From an uncultured Anaerolineae bacterium (lineage in GTDB: Bacteria; Chloroflexota; Anaerolineae; Anaerolineales; Villigracilaceae), in the NCBI GenBank assembly GCA_903838415.1, contig CAILYI010000149.1, positions 1 through 57,707 of the forward strand: a stretch of 57,707 bases of DNA, read 5' to 3'. Positions 52,501-57,707 of the stretch are shown one piece after another. The notes below the pieces were generated by a model that made no database searches, was not told the origin of the DNA, and worked only from the letters and a program-made list of their open reading frames with translations. Position 1 is the stretch's first letter, and the number at the start of each line of letters is the position of its first letter. Position numbers and translations under genes: made by a program.

Positions 52501-54651
52501 TCATCCCAAAAACCGGTCGACAATCTGTTGGCGGTATTCTGGAGAAAGCGAATGGAAGTAGGCGCTGTAGCCGGTCACCCGCACAACCAGGTCTGGAAAA
52601 GCGTTCGGGTCGGCGTGAGCATCCAGGATTTGCTGCCGGGAAACAATGTTCAAGTTTATCAATGTGCCGCCCAAAGCGTTGTGGCCGCGGATTAATGCCT
52701 CGACAGCCTGCACTCCGCCTTCCTCGACCAGTAAGTGGCTGTCCAAATCCAACTGTAGCGGGGCGGAATTACCCCAACCGGGCTGGACTGATGCGACCGC
52801 GTTCGATTTGGCTGTCGGGGCAGCCGTGCCGTCTCGGGCAAAGCCAGGGTCGGGATCGGCGCTGTGCGAAATCTCAGCCCCGGCATGCCGTCCATTGGGG
52901 GTTGCGCCAAGAGCGTGTCCCAGCCCATAGACATCGCCGTGTGAGAATAAGCCCGGGATGACATTGAAACCTGCCGGGGTGGGACTGCGCTTGACCAGTT
53001 CTATATAGGTGGATGAAATCCGCCGAGCCCACCAATCGGCGCGGGCGACGCCGGTGCCATAGCGGGGGATGTTTTTCAGCATCAGGCGAACTGCTTCGGC
53101 GCCAGAGAAATCATTCTTAAGCTGTTTCACCAAATCTTCCCAGGTCAGCCGCTGTTCTTTGACCACGCGCTGTTCGATCGCGGTAAACGAGTCTGCGACA
53201 GTTGCCAGGCCAAACCCATCCACCGCGATGTTGATGATATCCACGCCACCTTCCGCCACATCCAGGCCGCGCTCCAGTGGCCCATGACAGAACAGGTTCA
53301 GGACAATCTCCGGGCGATTTCTCGATTGATAGGCCATGTGCCAGTCAAATCCTTCTTTCATCAGCGCCACGGAATCTGAAAGGTGTTGCACGTATTGACT
53401 CCACAGCGCTTCGATGGTTGGGGGCGAGGCTGGGTCGCTGGTGACATCGTCAAGCGCCATCAGCAGCGGTTGGACCAGGCTTTGGCGGGTGACATCCTGC
53501 AGGGAATATTCAATCCCCGGCAGCGCAGTCCAGTTACAACCCACCTTGGCGCGCATGCGGGCCAAACCGATCGGGAAACCGTTGCGGGCAAAGCCGCGAT
53601 CCAAACCGTTTGAGCAGGAAAAACAGACTCCGGTGCCATCTGCCAGAGTGTATTGCACAGCTTGACGCAACAAGTCTGGATTCAGCCCATCGTGAACCCG
53701 CACCGCCAAATTCATGGGGATTTTCAGCTGGTGGGTCGCTTCGAGAATCAGGAACGAGATCGGGCTGGTGAGATCGTGACCATCCGGGGCAGGTCCGCCA
53801 ATTTGGGAATAGTGTGTATCGTTAATAAACAGGCTGGCGAGATGCCAGATCGCTTCCTCGTCATCCAGAATACCGGACTGAAGATCCCTTTTATAATAGG
53901 GACGCAGCAATTCGTCCAGTTGACCCAACGCTCCACCCAGGCCCCACATGCGATCTACCACTTGAAACCAGCCCAGGAACTGGCAGGCTTCCCGGAAGGT
54001 GCGCGGTGGATGATCGACTAACCACTCGTTGCATTCCGCCATTTGACGCAGGTTTTCCTTCAAACCGGGGTCGAGCTCGCGGCTTGCAAGCTGGTCAGCC
54101 AGCAGGGTGTGCTTCCGAATCCAGGTTTGCATGCCGAGAAGCAAGGCTTCTTCGCCTGCATAGAAATCCGAATCAACCTGATGGCTGAAGTCGCGGTAAT
54201 AGCGGAGTTTCTCCAGCAGTCCGCCAAAACCCAATTCCAGGCCGATCCGCATATCGGGGCCGAGGTGGTTGGGGGCGCCGATTCCCGAACTGACAATATG
54301 GTATTTCTGATGAAGCGCGTACAAATGCTGTGGTCGATCTTCCGGGCGCCAGCCGCCCATTTCTGGGATCAGGCTCACCCAGGCGCCCGCCAGGGAACTG
54401 AAAGGATTGATGTAGACCGGGTGAACTTCCAGCCAGCGGCGGAAATTTTCGCCGATACAACGCGCCCCATAACTGCCGCCATCGGGATGGTTGCTGATCC
54501 GCTCAAACGGAATCTCGGCCTCCCAGGGGATATTGCCGTGATCGTCGACATCATGGTATCCGTTTTGGATGATTTTGGCCTGGTTCTGTTCAAGTTTCTT
54601 TTGAGCGAGGGCTGCTATTCTTTGCTGATAAGAAGGCTGAGTTTTTGACAT
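52501..54651 (-). CDS. Glycyl-radical enzyme, pyruvate formate-lyase superfamily, unknown type
   Basis: A 716-residue glycyl-radical enzyme. The radical Gly is 694 in RVTGYSAYF, the C-terminal domain usual place. The active-site Cys372 lies in VGCNWTALPGIEY, not the GCVE of pyruvate formate-lyase, choline lyase or diol dehydratases. The Glu comes seven residues later, so the chemistry is not predictable; I recall this motif in an uncharacterised branch with DUF3864. It works in an oxygen-free cytoplasm and is preceded by its activase gene, as usual. The GH116-like gene heads the same strand, hinting at a sugar-derived substrate. Confidence 0.86.
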   Translation of the reverse strand: MSKTQPSYQQRIAALAQKKLEQNQAKIIQNGYHDVDDHGNIPWEAEIPFERISNHPDGGSYGARCIGENFRRWLEVHPVYINPFSSLAGAWVSLIPEMGGWRPEDRPQHLYALHQKYHIVSSGIGAPNHLGPDMRIGLELGFGGLLEKLRYYRDFSHQVDSDFYAGEEALLLGMQTWIRKHTLLADQLASRELDPGLKENLRQMAECNEWLVDHPPRTFREACQFLGWFQVVDRMWGLGGALGQLDELLRPYYKRDLQSGILDDEEAIWHLASLFINDTHYSQIGGPAPDGHDLTSPISFLILEATHQLKIPMNLAVRVHDGLNPDLLRQAVQYTLADGTGVCFSCSNGLDRGFARNGFPIGLARMRAKVGCNWTALPGIEYSLQDVTRQSLVQPLLMALDDVTSDPASPPTIEALWSQYVQHLSDSVALMKEGFDWHMAYQSRNRPEIVLNLFCHGPLERGLDVAEGGVDIINIAVDGFGLATVADSFTAIEQRVVKEQRLTWEDLVKQLKNDFSGAEAVRLMLKNIPRYGTGVARADWWARRISSTYIELVKRSPTPAGFNVIPGLFSHGDVYGLGHALGATPNGRHAGAEISHSADPDPGFARDGTAAPTAKSNAVASVQPGWGNSAPLQLDLDSHLLVEEGGVQAVEALIRGHNALGGTLINLNIVSRQQILDAHADPNAFPDLVVRVTGYSAYFHSLSPEYRQQIVDRFLG

Positions 54652-54764
54652 GCTTCACAACTCCATTTCACGCCGGATGGGGGAGGTACTTGTATCTGGA
54701 AGGACATTCATTTGCGCGCGCATTCTCTGTTCAAGGTCACGAAAGCCAAACCTGCAGAATCGGC

Positions 54765-55673
54765 TTATTTCGAGATCGTAGTTTCCAGGTGGACAGCTTG
54801 AAAAATAGCCTGTAGTCTGTCCAACAACGCGCCGGAAGGTGTTTGGTAGTCTTTGGTTGGGTATGGCAGGCCGAGACTTTCGTACTTCCCGGCGCCCAGG
54901 TGATGAAAAGGCATCAAATCCACCCGGCGAATTCCGGGCAGTGGCGCAAGGAAAGCGGCGATTCGCTCGATTTCAGCTTCGTCATCATTCACGCCCGGAA
55001 TCACCGGCACCCGAATCCATATTTCGGCGCCGCTTTCGGCCAAGCGAACCAGGTTGGCCAGAATTCGCCGGTTGCTGACGCCAGTCGCCTGGCGATGTTT
55101 TTTCTCATCGAACACCTTGCAATCGAACAGGAACAAGTCCGTAAATGGTCGAATCGCTGCCAGACTTTCCCAGGGAATATTTCCGGCGGTATCCACAGCG
55201 GTATGGATGCCTTGCGCCTGACAGCCCTCCAGCAGGGCCGTCAAAAAATCGACCTGGAGCAGTGGCTCGCCTCCTGAAAAAGTGACTCCGCCCTGGCGGC
55301 TGTTGTAATAAGGCTTGTCCTGCTCAATTTCCTGGAGAATTTCTGCTACGCTGACTTGTCGCCCGGTTACCACCATGGCCTCGGCAAAACATTCGGAAAT
55401 GCATTCCTGGCAATCGGTGCATAATTCGCGCTGATATTGGCGTATTCCGCTGGCGGCATCCAACTGCTGGGCGCCTTCCTGGCAAATTTCGACGCAGCGC
55501 CCGCAGGCGATACATTTGCGAGAAAAGAACTGGATATCCGGCAGCATTCGCGCAGATTCTGGATTATGGCACCAGAAGCAGCGCAAATTGCAGCCTTTGA
55601 GAAAGACAGTCGTGCGTATTCCCGGTCCATCGTGGATGGAGAAGCGTTGGATGTTGAAAATCGTTCCGAGCAC
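54765..55673 (-). CDS. Glycyl-radical enzyme activating enzyme (radical SAM)
   Basis: A 302-residue activase. The SAM cluster Cys are in CNLRCFWC (about 28-35), followed by an 8-Fe ferredoxin-like insert (CIACGRCVEICQEG near 54-67, CTDCQECISECFAEA near 85-99) and GGVTFSGGEPLLQ (about 127-139). It puts the radical on the glycine of the enzyme encoded next. Gap to that gene is 113 bases. Confidence 0.95.
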   Translation of the reverse strand: MLGTIFNIQRFSIHDGPGIRTTVFLKGCNLRCFWCHNPESARMLPDIQFFSRKCIACGRCVEICQEGAQQLDAASGIRQYQRELCTDCQECISECFAEAMVVTGRQVSVAEILQEIEQDKPYYNSRQGGVTFSGGEPLLQVDFLTALLEGCQAQGIHTAVDTAGNIPWESLAAIRPFTDLFLFDCKVFDEKKHRQATGVSNRRILANLVRLAESGAEIWIRVPVIPGVNDDEAEIERIAAFLAPLPGIRRVDLMPFHHLGAGKYESLGLPYPTKDYQTPSGALLDRLQAIFQAVHLETTISK

Positions 55674-55745
55674 TTTACCTCTATTGTTTGGAGCGGCTGA
55701 TTTAATTGCGTTTGTTATACCAGCAAAGCGGGCAATCCCGGGGGA

Positions 55746-57707
55746 TTAGTGTCGATAGTTTATCACGGCCTTTTTGCCTGCGTCTGCACGCAGATTGGCT
55801 TCAATCATGATCGGTTTGCCGTCCAGGGTGATGATAAGCTGATCGATATCCAGCCAGCCTGCCTTGATGTCAATCATCACGCTGGAATCTCGAATTGTCA
55901 GCAGGCCCCAACCTGTGGCGGTGCAGAAAAAGGTTTTGAAAGGTTTCCCGGCAGGCACAATCTCCAGGCGCGGTTCAAGATGGAGACTTTTTTCGGCTGC
56001 CGAGTAGAAAAAACCGGATAGGGCCAGCAGCAGTCCGTAGCTGGCCATGGCGCGGGCGTAGTAATTGCCGCACTCGTATTCATTCCAGGGGTTGCGCGCC
56101 AACCCGTCGTAACGCGAGCGCAAGGCTTTGACGATTGTCATTCCCTCTTTAACCAGGCCTTCGGAGATCATGTGCGCCGCTGCCTGGTATTCGATCCCGG
56201 TCCAGACCTCGTCAGAATAGACAAAGGGCAGGGTTGGTTTGCCGCCTTTGGGCCATGTGCACAGCAGCAGCCCGGGTTCGTCGCCAATCGCATAGCCCGG
56301 ACGCTGGGGGTTGGCGTGCTCCCAAAGTGTGGCTTTGAAGTTGTATTCAAAGATGGCTTTGAGATTTTTGCGAACATTAACCTGGTTTTGAATTGTGCGG
56401 ATTCCGCACAGCCGCGCCAGCCAGGCGCCGAAAACGCCATCGCTGATGCAGCCTTTTCCATATTGGTATTTGGGGCCCTCGCGCATGAGCAACTCATATT
56501 CGTCCGGGTTCCTGACGCGCAGGCTGTCCAGCTCAGTCTCTGAAGGTGACGCTCTCAGCCCGGTGAGCATATATTTTTGCTCATAATACTCACCGTTGAA
56601 GAGTCTTTCATCCAGATAGTCGGCGCCTTTGCGGGCCAACTCAAGATACGGCCCGGCCTGCTCCGGATGACCGGAATCCACAGCCAGTTGGGCCATGGCT
56701 GTCAATGCGCCGATATAGAAACTGCTGCACATCCCATCCGGCCCCCAGAATTCGATATCGTAGGTATTGTGATGGGGTTCCATGAGCACGCCCAGGCGGT
56801 CAGGATCCCAGAATTCGATGCAAAAATCCATACTTTGTTTTGCGCTCGGATACATTTCCAACAGCCAAGCACGGTTTCCGGAAATCTGCCACTCACGGAA
56901 GACTTTCATTACGCCACCCAGCTGTCCATCCGAGGCCGGATGGAAGGTATGCGAAACCGGGCCATCGGGCAGCGCCGAACGGAAACTGACGTGCCCCTGC
57001 GCATCCATTGAGCGTGAAAGTTCCTGTTCGCGCAGCGTTCGCTCCAGCGCTGGAAAAAGGTTGGGGATGGCTTGGGCATAATTCCAGACGTGCGTGCATG
57101 ACCCGTGACAACAGCCGCGATCGCCAAAGCAGCCCTCCCAACCCCACAGGTTGCCGTTGGATTGCCGCAAGACTGTCGGCGATTTAATAATTGCCAGGTT
57201 GGCTGAGAGCGCATCCAGCACATAGTCGGGGAAGCTGGAGTCGAAGAGCGCATCGTGGAAGGCTGCCGTCCGGGCGCGCAGGTCGGCGTAGTTGCTGTGA
57301 AAGTAAGTGAGCAGCTCACGCGCGTTTTTCCACTGCGAGGCGTAGTACGGTTGCCACCGCGGCGGTTCGGATTGGTTGCAAGCGCATTCGCAAGTGCAAA
57401 GCGGGCTGCCGTGCTCAGCAAAAGAAGCGACATCCTCCTGCCCGGTACCTTTATCTTCGCCAAAAGCGTAATGCACATTGGGGAAAAACCAGGTGATGAT
57501 GATGGGGTAAGTTATTTTTTCGCCCGGCTTCAACTCCGCTTTCAGCAGGATGGAAGCGCCGTTTCGGCCTTTATCCGCTCCCGATTGGTCGCCCTGATTG
57601 GATGTGAAGGTGCCGGTCGAAATTTCCCGCCATAAAGCGCTGATTCCATCGAACCAGCCACCCCGAAACCACATGGCTTTGATCTCCGGGCTATGCCCAA
57701 CGATGCC
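55746..57707 (-). CDS. GH116-like glycosidase (glucosylceramidase-type), 3' part
   Basis: C-terminal 653 residues of a GH116-type enzyme; the frame is open to the window edge, so the start lies outside. The N-terminal part here shows the end of the beta domain (KITYPIIITWFFPNVHYAFG), then an (alpha/alpha)6 barrel with NGNLWGWEGCFGD, HVWNYAQAIPNLFPALERTLRE and VLMEPHHNTYDIEFWGPDG. Residues fit the family's Glu nucleophile and Asp acid. Known members release beta-glucose or beta-xylose. The leftward activase and glycyl-radical genes follow. Confidence 0.85.
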   Translation of the reverse strand, partial: GIVGHSPEIKAMWFRGGWFDGISALWREISTGTFTSNQGDQSGADKGRNGASILLKAELKPGEKITYPIIITWFFPNVHYAFGEDKGTGQEDVASFAEHGSPLCTCECACNQSEPPRWQPYYASQWKNARELLTYFHSNYADLRARTAAFHDALFDSSFPDYVLDALSANLAIIKSPTVLRQSNGNLWGWEGCFGDRGCCHGSCTHVWNYAQAIPNLFPALERTLREQELSRSMDAQGHVSFRSALPDGPVSHTFHPASDGQLGGVMKVFREWQISGNRAWLLEMYPSAKQSMDFCIEFWDPDRLGVLMEPHHNTYDIEFWGPDGMCSSFYIGALTAMAQLAVDSGHPEQAGPYLELARKGADYLDERLFNGEYYEQKYMLTGLRASPSETELDSLRVRNPDEYELLMREGPKYQYGKGCISDGVFGAWLARLCGIRTIQNQVNVRKNLKAIFEYNFKATLWEHANPQRPGYAIGDEPGLLLCTWPKGGKPTLPFVYSDEVWTGIEYQAAAHMISEGLVKEGMTIVKALRSRYDGLARNPWNEYECGNYYARAMASYGLLLALSGFFYSAAEKSLHLEPRLEIVPAGKPFKTFFCTATGWGLLTIRDSSVMIDIKAGWLDIDQLIITLDGKPIMIEANLRADAGKKAVINYRH

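Overview
The window is a protein-dense bacterial segment with no rRNA, tRNA or CRISPR array that I can see. Gene content points to a heterotrophic anaerobe or facultative anaerobe: ferredoxin-linked 2-oxoacid and aldehyde oxidoreductases, a glycyl-radical enzyme with its activase, a B12 riboswitch with cobalamin genes, lipoproteins with Ala/Pro/Thr linkers, and many glycoside hydrolases. The mixture and style resemble Anaerolineae (Chloroflexota). That placement is an inference from gene content, not from a marker gene.

Region 1 (1-11.9 kb). After the end of a sugar symporter there is a divergent locus built around a FadR-type GntR regulator. A leftward acyl-CoA dehydrogenase/MaoC hydratase pair faces a rightward run: 2-oxoacid:ferredoxin oxidoreductase (gamma, alpha, beta, ferredoxin), a VOC protein, a DapB-like reductase, a FAD amine/amino-acid oxidoreductase and a tungsten-type aldehyde ferredoxin oxidoreductase. 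Together they could turn an amino acid or amine into a 2-oxoacid, then an acyl-CoA, an enoyl-CoA and a hydroxyacyl-CoA. Inserted between the gamma and alpha subunit genes is an A/T-richer MerB-like organomercurial lyase gene. Its second catalytic cysteine codon is replaced by an in-frame TGA, and a GGTC-loop hairpin sits at the classic bacterial SECIS distance. It is most likely an undescribed or little-described selenoprotein and is the best find in the window.

Region 2 (12-17.9 kb) carries a GH31 alpha-xylosidase-like enzyme, a GH42 beta-galactosidase and a creatinase/M24-like protein. Region 3 (18-27.8 kb) is a long leftward operon: HutC-type GntR regulator, second M24-like protein, isoaspartyl peptidase, polar amino-acid ABC transporter (binding lipoprotein, two permeases, ATPase) and two paralogous URO-D-superfamily proteins. 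It has a clear promoter and a palindromic operator at its head.

Region 4 (28-31.5 kb) has a DUF6398-like protein and a beta-CASP RNase-like protein fused to a ParB-like domain. Region 5 (31.6-40 kb) has a sensor kinase and response regulator, then a complete branched-chain amino-acid-type ABC operon (livKHMGF) closed by a strong terminator. Region 6 (40-47.6 kb) has an amidohydrolase, a GH4 glycosidase and a B12-riboswitch-controlled cobalamin cluster (cbiB, cobD, cobQ) ending in a nitrilase-family gene.

Region 7 (47.6-52.4 kb) is a three-gene leftward cassette: a small membrane protein, a UPF1-like SF1 helicase and a protein of unknown family, all coupled by overlaps. It is flanked by repeat or hairpin sequence. 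Region 8 (52.5-57.7 kb) has a GH116-like glycosidase (cut by the window edge), a glycyl-radical activase and its glycyl-radical enzyme.
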